From a virus, in IMG/VR virus record IMGVR_UViG_3300035438_000506, positions 1 through 25,579 of that record: a stretch of DNA of 25,579 bases. One strand, 5' to 3'. The notes below the pieces were generated by a model, which saw only the letters and a program-made list of their open reading frames with translations, made no database searches and was not told the DNA's origin. The position numbers were made by a program, and so were the translations under genes. This document shows positions 1-9,300 of this stretch, piece by piece; position 1 is the stretch's first letter, and the number at the start of each line of letters is the position of its first letter.

Positions 1-1
1 T

Positions 2-520
2 AAACTCAAAATTGATGGACTAGAAGATTTAGTAAAAGCTTTATCATACTTCCCCAGAGAGATGAAAAATGCTATGCGTGCAGCTGCCAGAAAAACTGGT
101 GGTGCTGTTAAGAAGACTGCTAAACAGAAAGCTCCAAAGCGAAACTCGACCTTACGCATCGGTAAACAAATTCATAAAGTTTACGGCGGGTCTGGAACCC
201 TTAAAAAGGCAATAGTATTCGTGGTAAGAACAAACCCAAGGACTGGAAAAGTCTACGTTTTGGTTGGTGCTGACCGAGCAGTTACTGGTAAGGTTACAGT
301 AAAGCTATGGAAAATAAACGAAACCCATACTGTTAAACCGTCTAAGTATTCGCATCTAGTTGAAAACGGTTTCACGGCTAAAGTATTTAACGGAAAAACG
401 GTACGTGTTTCAGCAAAACCATTTCTAAGACCTGCACTAGATGCTTACTCAAATCAGATTGAAAGCGTAACCAGAGCAGAGATAGAAAAAGCACTCAATA
501 AAGTATTAGGAGAAAAATAA
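2..520 (+). CDS. HK97 gp10-like head-tail joining/tail completion protein (5' partial)
   Basis: The reading frame is open back to base 2, so the gene starts left of the window; the internal ATG at 62 is probably not the real start. Upstream codons read LKIDGLEDLVKALSYFPREM, which matches the usual N-terminus of the HK97 gp10 family (G-L-x-x-L-x-x-x-L followed by a long basic helix with Ala, Arg and Lys and a K-x-x-A-P stretch). This family sits at the head-tail interface or helps complete the tail of siphophages. It is followed with a 1-base stop/start overlap by a tail-terminator-like gene and then the tail tube gene, the classic order of a siphophage neck module. The C-terminal RPALDAYSNQIE stretch fits the family. 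Family membership is recognised by eye from motif and context. Confidence 0.8.
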   Translation, partial: KLKIDGLEDLVKALSYFPREMKNAMRAAARKTGGAVKKTAKQKAPKRNSTLRIGKQIHKVYGGSGTLKKAIVFVVRTNPRTGKVYVLVGADRAVTGKVTVKLWKINETHTVKPSKYSHLVENGFTAKVFNGKTVRVSAKPFLRPALDAYSNQIESVTRAEIEKALNKVLGEK

Positions 521-933
521 TGAGCGTACTGGGTAAGCTATTGCGAACATATTTAAGCGGTAGACCTAATTACGCTACTACAATCCCGGGCGGTATCTCT
601 CCTGAAATAGCTGCCGTTGGTGTGGAACAACCGCATATTATCTATCAAGGGATAAGTAGAACTAGAGATATGTTATTATCGAATGTTCCAGCCGTGTATA
701 CGGAGCGCATTCAACTGCTGGTTATTGCGGATACTAGATCTGAGGCACAAACAGTTAGTGACTGGATTGTCGCATCGATTCAAGCTTCGCCAGCAAGGCA
801 AACTATAGATGGAGTTCAAATTCATTTGCTGCGTGTTGACGATGAAATTGATTCCAGTGAATTGGCGATTGACGGTAGTGATGAACAGAGTCGTGTTACT
901 ACTATTGATGTGATCGGTGTCTACCAAAATTAA
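520..933 (+). CDS. Tail terminator/tail completion-like protein (DUF3168-like)
   Basis: This 137-residue protein begins in a TAATG overlap with the previous stop and has TAGGAG about 8 bases upstream. It shows the pattern of small tail-completion proteins: an N-terminal helix, a segment on input values or geometry (PHIIYQGISRTRDMLL), a central strand VYTERIQLLVIADTRSEA, a helix with an Asp/Trp (VSDWIVASIQ), then two strands ending in VTTIDVIGVYQ. That alternation and the position between a gp10-like protein and the tail tube fit the DUF3168/lambda gpU-like fold that caps the tail tube and contacts the connector. No single diagnostic residue settles this, so the call rests on fold pattern and gene order. 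Confidence 0.6.
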   Translation: MSVLGKLLRTYLSGRPNYATTIPGGISPEIAAVGVEQPHIIYQGISRTRDMLLSNVPAVYTERIQLLVIADTRSEAQTVSDWIVASIQASPARQTIDGVQIHLLRVDDEIDSSELAIDGSDEQSRVTTIDVIGVYQN

Positions 934-944
934 GGGGGTCTCTC

Positions 945-1379
945 ATGGCTTACGTTCTTCCAGCAGGTTCTTCTGCAACTGCAAACACTCTAGCTACAGG
1001 CACCACATCAAGCGGTGCGGCTGTTGCTCTTAACTTTTTAGTTACCATCGGTGGTTCTACATTCAGTACCGCTATGTCGGATGTTACTGGAGTGTCTGAT
1101 ACAACAATTCAGCGTCTTCCAGCTCGTTTTGATAAAGGTACACTACAGTTGACCATGTTCCTTGATGATACTGCTACAGCTACCAACCAATGGACTGTAC
1201 TCAGGACACGTCAAACAAATAAAACACACACACGTATTAGTGTTGGTCTCCCGGGATCTAGCATTGATGACATGTATAACTATGACGGCTACATCAGCGA
1301 AGTATCAACTCCAGAAGTCGGTACTACGGATGAAGCTTTGCGATATACTGTTACGCTTCAGCTTTCGGACAAATATTGA
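945..1379 (+). CDS. Major tail tube protein
   Basis: A 144-residue protein with a GGGGG ribosome binding site just before its start. It has a Thr/Ala-rich N-terminus, then a tail-tube-like core: an IGGSTFSTAMSDVTGVSDTT strand-turn region, RLPARFDKGTLQLTMFLDD (residues about 57-76) and a late beta hairpin ending VTLQLSDKY. The segment describing substitution from a base state (F-D-K-G-T-L-Q-L-T-M-F) recalls phage tube proteins that polymerise as stacked hexameric rings around the tape measure. It lies exactly where tube genes lie, between the tail terminator and the tail assembly chaperone. It is short for a tube protein and has no extra Ig-like domain. A related virion protein of unknown role is the main alternative. 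Confidence 0.72.
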   Translation: MAYVLPAGSSATANTLATGTTSSGAAVALNFLVTIGGSTFSTAMSDVTGVSDTTIQRLPARFDKGTLQLTMFLDDTATATNQWTVLRTRQTNKTHTRISVGLPGSSIDDMYNYDGYISEVSTPEVGTTDEALRYTVTLQLSDKY

Positions 1380-1396
1380 TCTAACGGAGGTTTATT

Positions 1397-1666
1397 ATGC
1401 CGATTGTTGATAATTTTGATAAGCATACCACGGGGCTTTCGGGTCCATACTCAAACGCAGCTGAAGTCACACCCTCAGATAGTGCTGATTTAGGCTACGT
1501 AACCCGTGGATTGTGGTGTGGTACGACCGGAAATTTGAAGGTTACGATGCTTAGTGGTGATGTTGTAACCTTCGATCACGGAGTACACACCTTTCTTCCT
1601 ATTCGTGTTGTTAGAGTTTGGGCTACTGGAACAGCAGCTACTCCTAAGATTGTGGCACTTTGGTGA
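1397..1666 (+). CDS. Small conserved phage virion-module protein of unknown function
   Basis: An 89-residue, beta-rich protein without signal peptide or membrane segment. The C-terminal two thirds carry a pattern I recognise from many phage structural modules: D-L-G-Y-V-T-R-G-L-W-x-G, G-N-L-K-V-T-M, G-D-V-V-T-F and P-I-R-V-x-R-V-W-A-T-G-T-A-A-T. No function has been fixed for these proteins to my knowledge; a small spike, capping or decoration role is possible. The gene has a very good ribosome binding site (ACGGAGG) 10 bases before its ATG. The same leader string ATCTAACGGAGGTT precedes the gene at 12623. It sits between the tail tube and chaperone genes, so it is expected to be made with the late tail proteins. 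Confidence 0.65.
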   Translation: MPIVDNFDKHTTGLSGPYSNAAEVTPSDSADLGYVTRGLWCGTTGNLKVTMLSGDVVTFDHGVHTFLPIRVVRVWATGTAATPKIVALW

Positions 1667-1674
1667 GGTGATAT

Positions 1675-2013
1675 ATGGCATTTTTAGATAAAGCGACGAT
1701 ATTGAGCAGAGCAAAACCAAAGGTACAAGAAATTGACGTACCTGAATGGGGTGGCTCCGTGTTTTTGCGTGAGATTACAGCAGGACAACGAGACAGATAT
1801 GATGCGTGGCAGATCGAACAATCTGGTGCGTCAAAGTATTATGACATTCGTGCCCGTCTGTTAGTCCTATGTATCTGCGATCCAGATGGAAACCGTCTGT
1901 TCTCCGACAATGAAATGGTAGAGATCACTAATCTACCAGCTCAAGCGATTGATAAGTTGTGGGATTCAGCCTGTCACATTGTAGGACTGCGGGGAGATGT
2001 AGAAAAAAACTGA
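1675..2013 (+). CDS. Tail assembly chaperone, short form (gpG-like)
   Basis: A 112-residue protein with features of siphophage tail assembly chaperones: VPEWGGSVFLREITAGQRD near residues 22-40, an acidic/aromatic helix, RARLLVLCICDPDGNRLFSD around 60-80, and a late helix ALDKLWDSA-type segment (AQAIDKLWDSACHIVGL). In lambda and relatives the G protein coats the tape measure during tail assembly and is also made in a longer G-T form by frameshifting. That fits here: the gene directly precedes the tape measure and its last codons, GAA AAA AAC, form a slippery site just before the TGA stop. Start ATG 1675 has GAGGTGAT upstream at 1664-1671. Confidence 0.8.
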   Translation: MAFLDKATILSRAKPKVQEIDVPEWGGSVFLREITAGQRDRYDAWQIEQSGASKYYDIRARLLVLCICDPDGNRLFSDNEMVEITNLPAQAIDKLWDSACHIVGLRGDVEKN

Positions 2014-2312
2014 TGCGCCGACCGTTGCGAAGGATGATGTTCAGATTAGCTGCACATCTATCTATGACGGTCGGAGAGCTTGAGGAGCGAATGACCTCAA
2101 ATGAGTTAGCGGAATGGCAAGCGTTGATTTATGTCGATCCTTGGGGAGCATATAGAAGCGATATCCAGCACGCACTTAATGCTTGGTCGCCTCTTGTTGC
2201 AGCAGGAGCAAAAAGCAAGGTAGAGGACTTCCTTCCGCATGATCCTTGTGCGGAGAAACGAGATGAAGTCAAAGACCTGAAGAGTTTCTTAACCATTATG
2301 GCGAGGGCTTAA
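1675..2312 (+). CDS. Tail assembly chaperone, long frameshift form (gpGT-like)
   Basis: A -1 slip at A AAA AAC (2004-2010) joins the 112 residues of the short chaperone to about 100 residues read from 2010 to 2309, giving a fusion of about 212 residues. The added part reads LMRRPLRRMMFRLAAHLSMT and then the typical T-domain text VGELEERMTSNELAEWQALI, followed by VDPWGAYR. The E-L-x-E-W-x-x-x-Y/x-x-x-P-W-G pattern is what is seen in minor tail protein T domains of siphophages. The T frame has no convincing start of its own: the nearest ATGs lie inside the chaperone gene without a ribosome binding site. In lambda, T binds the tube protein while G binds the tape measure, and the G:GT ratio sets correct tail assembly. 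Confidence 0.8.
2004..2074 (+). promoter_or_regulatory. Programmed -1 ribosomal frameshift signal
   Basis: The slippery heptamer A AAA AAC lies at 2004-2010 in the zero frame of the chaperone, immediately before its TGA at 2011-2013. Seven bases downstream begins CCGACCGT (2018-2025), exactly complementary to ACGGTCGG at 2067-2074. This gives an 8-bp Watson-Crick stem, extendable by two G-T pairs, closing a 41-base loop. Distance and strength suit a stimulatory stem-loop or pseudoknot. The slip moves ribosomes from frame 1675 into the frame ending at 2312. Confidence 0.8.
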
Positions 2313-2316
2313 AACT

Positions 2317-4839
2317 ATGACAAGTGTCGCCAAAATGAATGTAGCTGTCGGGTGGTCTGGCGGAGAAGCCGATAAAGGTGTCGCTGGACTATCCAATAAA
2401 CTAGAATCTACAGGTAAAACTGCGTTAAAAACTGGTGCAAGCGTAACTGAAGGTATGAAAGAAGCCAGTGATGCGTCCAAAAAAGTAGAAGAAGCGTTTG
2501 AAAAATCCCTCCTTAAGATGAATGCGCTTGAGCAAAAAAATGCTCGTGAAAAAAAGGCGACCAAAGAACGCCGAAGTACTATGTCAGCAGAAGGTATCGA
2601 AGCAGACATAAACAAAGAAAAAATCAAGTATGCGCAGAAAGACATGAACGCCCTCGAGAAATTAGAGGACGATAAAAAGCGTAGGGATAAAGAACGACGA
2701 AAAAACATGACGGCTGAAGAACTTAGGGCTGAGGATGAAAAACTAAAAAAGAAGGCAGACGCAGAGAAACGCTGGGAGTCACAAAGACCAGTATTGGGAT
2801 CAAAGCGGTTGGGTGCTGTAGTAGATTCCGCTGCCAATATTAAAGCGACATTCGATATGGCTTCCAAAGCTATCGATTTGTTCATCGTCAAACCAGTTCA
2901 AGCTATTTGGGAAACGATGAAGCTTGCGTCTGAGTTACAAGAAATTTCCCTTGTTGCAAATATGATCTCAGGCAGAAACTTTGATGCGTTTGGCAATGCT
3001 GCTCAACGTGCTGGTGAAAATGTATCCACGGCGAACTCAGCAGTAGAGACATTGCGGGATACAAGCAAATCACTTGGCGTACCACTAACCAACTTAACAA
3101 AAGCACTTATAGAATTACAGGCTGTTGGCCAATCAGAAATTGGCGCAATGAATTTAATTCAGGGTATGCAAAACGCTATCGTCATTCTTGGTGGATCTGC
3201 TGCTGCTGCTGATACTGTAAAGAATTCTCTTATCGCTCTTAATGAAACTACACAAGCTAATAAGGCTTCTCTGCGTTCACTACAGATGGGCGGAATAAAC
3301 GTATATAGAGCTTTAGCCGAAGAAATGACCCGCACTTATGGTAGAGCTGTCTCTCAGCAAGAAGCAATGCGTTTGTTAGAAGCTAATGCGGTAGATTCAG
3401 CACTAGCTCAACGTGCTTTACTCATGGCATCAGCAACACCAGAGGCTGCGGCAACAGCAAAAGCACTCGGCAATCAGTTCAACAATTTAATTGAATCACT
3501 ATTCCGTCAGTTTGAAGACATTAAACGTGACATCGGTAAAACTATCCTGCAAACATTCTCCGTGGAAAACATCGTTAGCGGCATAAAAGGGTTTGTTGAT
3601 GGTGCTCAAACCGTCATCAAAGAAGCTATGAAGCTAATGGAAATAACGGATCAAGCCCTTAAAAACATGAGTATTGAAGAAGCCTTCTCCAAAGGGAAGG
3701 TTATGGCTATTGAAATCACGGCTACTCTCGTAGAAGCAGCGATGAGCTTTAGCAAAATGTTAGAAGTCGGCGTGAATAAATTTATAGCTACGATAAAAAC
3801 GTGGATAGATGAGTTGAAAGGTTTGATTGGCGACTACGAAGAAGTAAAAAAGAATGTAGCAGCCGTACCAGAAGCTACTGGGAATATCTTTTCGGATGCG
3901 TTTGCATTTATTAACCAAAGTCCATACGCAGCTCCTGAGGGAGCCAGCAAACTGGTTCTTCCCGCTCCAACACCAGCAGAGAGAGCAGCAGCAGCAGCTA
4001 AAGGTAAAGCTGCTCAAGAGGCTATAGCTGCGGAGAAAAAGAAGGAAGAAGAGAATCCTATGGTTAAGTTTGTCGCAGGACTACGTGCGGCTGCTGAAGC
4101 TGAAAAGATTCGTATGGACAAAGTTAAAAAGGATGCTGAAGCTAATAACGCTAAAAATAATGACGCAAAGAATAATCAGGCAAAGCTTGAGCTAGAAAAT
4201 CAGGCAAAGCTTAAAAATGCAGCTGATGCCGTAGCTAAAAGTGTTGAAAACGTAAGTCTTGCAGCCCGTAATGCGGGTGAAAGAGCGGCAAAGCTTTTAA
4301 CAGAAATAGGAACTGATCAAGAAAAGTTCCAGTTGCTCATGAAATCAAGTAGCGATGCACTGGCTGGTAATGAGGCTGCAAGCAAACAGGCAATGCAGCT
4401 TCGGCTTGATCAACTCGCAGCCGCACTAAAAACATTTGAAGAAGACTTAGCTAAACCGAACGCTAATCCAGTCGATATCAACGAACGATATACAAAAGCA
4501 AAAGCGTTAATTGAAAAACAGTTTGATGAAAACTTCCTTAACAGGTTTAACGAAAATCAGATGTTGCTCAGGCAAAGAGCTGGTGCTGTGAAGGATGTTA
4601 TGGAGAAGCATGGATTAGCATCTGAAACTGGAACATCAAGTGCGACTCTTGGATCTTCAGCAGTAGCGGAGATGCAGATTAGGTCACGAATGGAAGCTCA
4701 GAAAATGGATGTCGATGCTGCTATGCTTGGTGCGCTTAAAAATCAGGAACGACAGGGAGCTGAACAGATAAAGATTTTGAACAATATAAATATAGCTATA
4801 GAGAAAAATAAACCTGCAATCAGAGCGATAGGAAAGTAA
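2317..4839 (+). CDS. Tail tape measure protein
   Basis: An 840-residue, strongly helical protein placed right after the chaperone pair, as expected for the tape measure that sets tail length and fills the tube. Residues about 40-150 are highly charged coiled coil (many Lys, Glu, Ala). Residues about 190-430 form the tape-measure domain, with SELQEISLVANMISGRNFDA and a series of helices rich in Ala, Gly, Thr and Asn (GQSEIGAMNLIQGMQNAIVI, MGGINVYRALAEEM). Residues about 560-650 are again Ala/Lys/Glu-rich coiled coil, and the end is helical. At roughly 0.15 nm per residue it predicts a tail of about 125 nm. No peptidase motif was seen. The ATG at 2317 follows the T-frame stop by 4 bases, so translation is probably coupled to the GT product. 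Confidence 0.9.
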   Translation: MTSVAKMNVAVGWSGGEADKGVAGLSNKLESTGKTALKTGASVTEGMKEASDASKKVEEAFEKSLLKMNALEQKNAREKKATKERRSTMSAEGIEADINKEKIKYAQKDMNALEKLEDDKKRRDKERRKNMTAEELRAEDEKLKKKADAEKRWESQRPVLGSKRLGAVVDSAANIKATFDMASKAIDLFIVKPVQAIWETMKLASELQEISLVANMISGRNFDAFGNAAQRAGENVSTANSAVETLRDTSKSLGVPLTNLTKALIELQAVGQSEIGAMNLIQGMQNAIVILGGSAAAADTVKNSLIALNETTQANKASLRSLQMGGINVYRALAEEMTRTYGRAVSQQEAMRLLEANAVDSALAQRALLMASATPEAAATAKALGNQFNNLIESLFRQFEDIKRDIGKTILQTFSVENIVSGIKGFVDGAQTVIKEAMKLMEITDQALKNMSIEEAFSKGKVMAIEITATLVEAAMSFSKMLEVGVNKFIATIKTWIDELKGLIGDYEEVKKNVAAVPEATGNIFSDAFAFINQSPYAAPEGASKLVLPAPTPAERAAAAAKGKAAQEAIAAEKKKEEENPMVKFVAGLRAAAEAEKIRMDKVKKDAEANNAKNNDAKNNQAKLELENQAKLKNAADAVAKSVENVSLAARNAGERAAKLLTEIGTDQEKFQLLMKSSSDALAGNEAASKQAMQLRLDQLAAALKTFEEDLAKPNANPVDINERYTKAKALIEKQFDENFLNRFNENQMLLRQRAGAVKDVMEKHGLASETGTSSATLGSSAVAEMQIRSRMEAQKMDVDAAMLGALKNQERQGAEQIKILNNINIAIEKNKPAIRAIGK

Positions 4840-4840
4840 T

Positions 4841-5770
4841 ATGGCATACACACACTGCATTGAGGTCGCTGAAGGTCGCCAAGCTTCGATTGATAATAAG
4901 TATCAACGAAGTTATACCCGTGTATTCTTAGTCAGAACTTCAGCTGCAACTTATGGTGCTGCATATGCCGCATCTCATCCCTCACTTCCAATCATATTCT
5001 CCGCCCATCCTGACGATGTTATAGCTAGGTGTGTATCGATAAAGCCTACTCAAGATCAGGGTGACCCACTACTCTGGCGCATAACCTACGAGTATTCTTA
5101 CAACGTAGATTCTGGCGGAGGTGGTGAAGATCCAGCAATTGATGAACAGCAGCAAGGTACGGACCCAGCTGATCGTGTAGAGAGTCCGCTATCACGTCCG
5201 AGAGATTATCAGATCAGTACCACGACATATCCGTGGGCTATTATGACTGATCGTCTTGGTAATGCAATTCTTAACACGGCAGAAGATCCATACCTTCCAG
5301 CTTTAGAGCGCATTTATGGTGGTGCTCTCATTACGGTCGGATTAAATTCAGCTTCTTCTCCTAGCTCTGCGTGGATTCAAGCAATCGGCTACGTTAACTC
5401 TGCAACATACACGCTAGGAACGTACGCCATTGGAGCGGGTCTGGCGAAACTAAACTCTATAAGTGCTAATAGGGTGTTTGAAAACAATGTATTTTATTGG
5501 CGGTGGAGTCTCGTGTTTGAATACCGTCCTTTAGGCTGGCTTGCCGTAATAGCGAGCAACGGATTAAACGAAATGCCTCTTATTGGCGGCGCTAAAAAGA
5601 AGCAAAGGATTATGCTTGAAGGTGGAGCTTACGCATCTACTCCTGTCTTGCTCAACGAATACGGACTGCGACTGAATGGACCTAGAGATGTTGGCGCACT
5701 TAATCCATCTAATCCACCCTATTATCAAACATTTGATATCTATCCGAGAGTAGCTTTTCCATCCCTTTAA
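4841..5770 (+). CDS. Putative distal tail/tail tip structural protein
   Basis: A 309-residue protein starting one base after the tape measure stop, with AGGAAAG upstream. Position and the beta-rich, Tyr/Trp/Asn-rich composition fit a distal tail or tail-tip protein. Readable segments are a strand block with YTRVFLVRTSAATYGAAY, a part on FSAHPDDVIARCVSIKPTQD followed by DPLLWRITYEYSYNVDSGGG, an acidic disordered loop (residues about 95-125), DYQISTTTYPWAIMTD and a long C-terminal region with VFYWRWSLVFEYRPLGW. I recall DPLLWxxTYEYS-like text from other phage tail modules annotated as unknown, but I cannot assign a named family. No membrane segment or signal peptide. Confidence 0.55.
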   Translation: MAYTHCIEVAEGRQASIDNKYQRSYTRVFLVRTSAATYGAAYAASHPSLPIIFSAHPDDVIARCVSIKPTQDQGDPLLWRITYEYSYNVDSGGGGEDPAIDEQQQGTDPADRVESPLSRPRDYQISTTTYPWAIMTDRLGNAILNTAEDPYLPALERIYGGALITVGLNSASSPSSAWIQAIGYVNSATYTLGTYAIGAGLAKLNSISANRVFENNVFYWRWSLVFEYRPLGWLAVIASNGLNEMPLIGGAKKKQRIMLEGGAYASTPVLLNEYGLRLNGPRDVGALNPSNPPYYQTFDIYPRVAFPSL

Positions 5771-5785
5771 GAAAGATAAACAAAT

Positions 5786-6334
5786 ATGCAAGGTTTTCTC
5801 CTAGATTCTGATACCATCGAAAGGTTAGCAAAGATGTTGCTCGCCTTTGAGGGTGGAAAGCTAGGAGGAGCTGCTCCTAAATCTATACCGTTAGATTCTA
5901 CGGCTCCAATACTGCACTTAGTAAGAATCACGTCAACAACAAAAGATGGTCAAGGAAATTATCCAGCAAAGATTCAATTTTACGACGCCTACTCAAACTC
6001 ATATACAGACGTAGAGGGAGATGTATCAGTAAAGGAAATAACAGGTCAGAATCTGCTTGCGCAACGATATATTGGTCGATTAGCTGGATATAATTCTTAC
6101 GGAGCAAATATATATCAGGTTTCTGCGACTGGTACAGCTGGCGCAACCTCCACGACAACAACTCCATCATACCTTTCTGTCGATTTTGTTGCCGCAATAT
6201 CCTGCAATGATGGAGAAATCCTGCCAATATACACAAATATCTGTATTCCCGGCGCTTATTACTGCTACGCCACCACAACGACCAGTACCGCAGCACCGAC
6301 GACGACTAGCACAACATCGACGGGAGGTGGCTAA
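5786..6334 (+). CDS. Tail-module surface protein with Thr/Ser-rich C-terminus, function unknown
   Basis: A 182-residue protein. The N-terminal part is a short helix (IERLAKMLLAFEGGKLGG); the middle is a beta domain (HLVRITSTTKDGQGNYPAKI, FYDAYSNSYTDVEGDVSVKEI and GRLAGYNSYGANIYQV). The end is low-complexity TTTT/TSTT sequence closing in TSTGGG. The last residues run into the same Thr/Ser/Gly style of linker used throughout the next gene, whose ATG overlaps this stop at 6334 (TAATG, with GGAGG just upstream). The two proteins are probably made together and may share a structure at the tail tip. I recall similar DGQGNYPAxIxxYDA text in metagenomic phages but know no assigned function. Confidence 0.5.
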   Translation: MQGFLLDSDTIERLAKMLLAFEGGKLGGAAPKSIPLDSTAPILHLVRITSTTKDGQGNYPAKIQFYDAYSNSYTDVEGDVSVKEITGQNLLAQRYIGRLAGYNSYGANIYQVSATGTAGATSTTTTPSYLSVDFVAAISCNDGEILPIYTNICIPGAYYCYATTTTSTAAPTTTSTTSTGGG

Positions 6335-9300
6335 TGTCGTGTGCAGGTAATTGCGTTTATCGCTGGACTGGTTCTGTCTGGTCTCTCTACACAAATTCAT
6401 GTGAGGGTGGTGGTGGCTGTATATGTGACGTAGCTCCATCCGAATCTGGATCAGAAGTAGACGAAGAATGGATGGTCGATTGCATTGAAGGTGGAACGAC
6501 AACAAGTACAAGCTCTACTGGCGGTGGAACGACAAGCTCAAGTTCAACAGGTGGCGGAACAACAAGTACAAGCTCTACTGGCGGTGGAACGACAAGTACA
6601 AGCTCTACTGGCGGTGGAACGACAAGCTCAAGTTCAACAGGTGGCGGAACAACAAGCTCAAGTTCAACAGGTGGCGGAACGACAAGCTCAAGTTCAACAG
6701 GTGGCGGAACAACAAGCTCAAGTTCAACAGGTGGCGGAACAACAAGCTCAAGTTCAACAGGTGGCGGAACAACAAGCTCGTCAACTACAAGTTCGTCAAC
6801 CACAAGTTCAACAACCACAACAACAACTACCAGCTCTACGCCTGATTGTGGTCCAGCCTACTGTGCATACGTAGGTAATGGTGTTGGTGGTTGGTCTTTC
6901 CTTATAGGAACATGTGCTACGGGTATTGGTTGTAATTGTCCTGCTCCTCCGACTGAAACAAGCTCAGGCTTTGAAATTGTGTTGAGGGGGTGCATCTATG
7001 GGTCTACTCCTACCACTACAACAATATCAGGACAGTGCCTTGGTTATTGCAGTTATGCTTGGAACGGGACAGGATGGACAGCAGGCGTAAATACGTGTGG
7101 TACTGGCTGTGGATGCAATAACCCACCTACCGATTCAGGTGGTTATATTGGTCAAAACGTAATAACTGGTTGTTCCACAAATCCTTCAACAAGCAGTACG
7201 ACGAGCAGTAGCACGACAAGCAGTACGACGACAAGTACGACACCATGCCCGGGGTCTTGTAATTACCAATACATCAGCGGAGTTTGGGTTTTCATATCCT
7301 CTGATTGTTCGGAAGAATGTCCTTGTGCTGAAGGTCCAACTGGACCGCCAGATCTTGGTACATTTATATCTGTTCCTTGCGGTAATATTACGCCAGTAAC
7401 AACAACCAGCACTACTCCCAGCGTTTGTGGCGCAAATATGTGTCGCTATGTTTGGGAAGGTTCTTTGGAATTAGGTAGATGGGTCAGCATTACGGCTTGT
7501 CCTCCTCCATGCTTCTGTTCTTATCCAACAGCAATGGCAACAGCATTAGATCAGATATACGAAGCACCATGTAAAGAGAGTCAGCCGCCATATTGCTCAG
7601 GTGCTTGCCTATACCAATGGTCAGGATCTGCGTGGTCATTAATTTCTTCGATGGATTGTGTAACTGGGTGTTACTGTCATCCTCCGCAATGGGCTGGCAC
7701 AACATCTGGTGAATATGCATCAACTGTCTGCTCGACCTCAGCCACCACTACGACACCTACCCCCACAACGACCACGGCTGCTCCATCCACAACCACTACC
7801 ACCACAGGGACTGGAACAACAGCGACGACCCCAGCACCGACATCAACTACTCCAAATGGCCATTATCTATGTTCACGTCTCGCATGTTGTTTTACAGTTG
7901 AAGAACATAATGTCACGTATGCGAAAAGTGACTGTGGTCAGGGTGCATGTAATTGTTATCCTGATTGGATGATTATCGATGCAACAATAGATACATCTTT
8001 TTATGCAAATTTATATTACTCACACAGAGGAATTGTAGGATATAACGGTAGAAATAAATCGTACGTTTATCAAGCTTGTCAACCCACTATTTCTGGTTAT
8101 TGGGGTACTACAAGCAGCACTTCAAGCAGTCCACCGTTTGACCCTCAGTGCGGATCAATTACGTGTCAATGGCAGTGGCATTCAGCAAATTCTACTTGGA
8201 CACGCTACGCTGGTGAAGGTGTTGCGATGAACCAGTATTGCCGCTGTGAGTATCCTCCCGTATCAGGCAGTGTTGATAACGAGATTTATTCAAATCCAGC
8301 CGTATCAGCTTCTTGCGGTTCGTGTATGCAGGGTGCTGATAAATTCCAGTGGTATTTTATTGGTGACGATCCGTCTGACCCCTTTGTGCGTGCTCCGCAA
8401 GAGCTTACAGTAACATTCCATGATCCAAACGGAGTTTGGCCAGCCATAGACGGCACTTCATTGACTCTTTACCGTGATAATGGAAACATGAAACAGTTTG
8501 CCAACTGGCGCACTGATCCCGTAACTGGATTACAGACGTGGTATAGTCCAGAAAATCTAACATACCCTGCAATAACCTACCAGACCGTAAAAAGAACACT
8601 CGGATCAAACGGTGGTTCTGCCGTAAAAGTACCATCCCTAAATGGTACTGGAAACTTCATACCAATTTTTGACCCTAGAATAACTGCGGATCAAAGAAAT
8701 CAGTTTGTGGGTAAGGTGACATGTCCTCCCTGTAACGCTGATATTGACATGAAGAAATTGCTTAAAGCTACAACAAATTTTAATGAACTTATTTGTAAAG
8801 ATATATATTTTGATTTTCGTGCCACTATCGCTTTAGGTAAATTTATCAAGTATACGGGTGCGGCTGGTATAGGAAACTGGCCATGTTCAAATTGTTTTGA
8901 ATATAGTTCAATCATACGTGATCAGTACGTAAAGTATTCTCAGGGATTAAATACGATAGAACCTACTAAATCGATGCTCATAGACACAGGCAATCCTTGG
9001 TATGATGCCTACAACAGAAATTGGACTTCGCCGATGGAGGATAAATATTTCGGGGAAATTTATCCTTACAATCTGCTCTACACCGGGTACTGGGCACTCA
9101 ATGCTTTTAGGCAGCACGCAAAAACTCTGTGTACTAACTGTGCTTCTATGGGTAGGGATAAAGCTAAATTTAATGTTCAATGTTCTTACGGCACATTTAC
9201 AGGGGAAAGGGTACCGTCTGTCTATGACTGGCAATGGAATGACGCTTGGAAAAAAGAGACACCGCTAAGAAAAATTTGTTTTCTGCGCATGTATAATGAG

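Noticed and set aside
2289-2891. 200-codon minus-strand frame opposite the start of the tape measure gene
   Set aside because: Ser/Phe-rich translation is the typical antisense of Lys/Glu-rich coiled coil; no ribosome binding site and the + strand gene is certain.
6387-6818. Repetitive minus-strand frame rich in Val, Pro and Glu
   Set aside because: It is the antisense of the 30-bp tandem repeat; every frame through such a repeat stays open.
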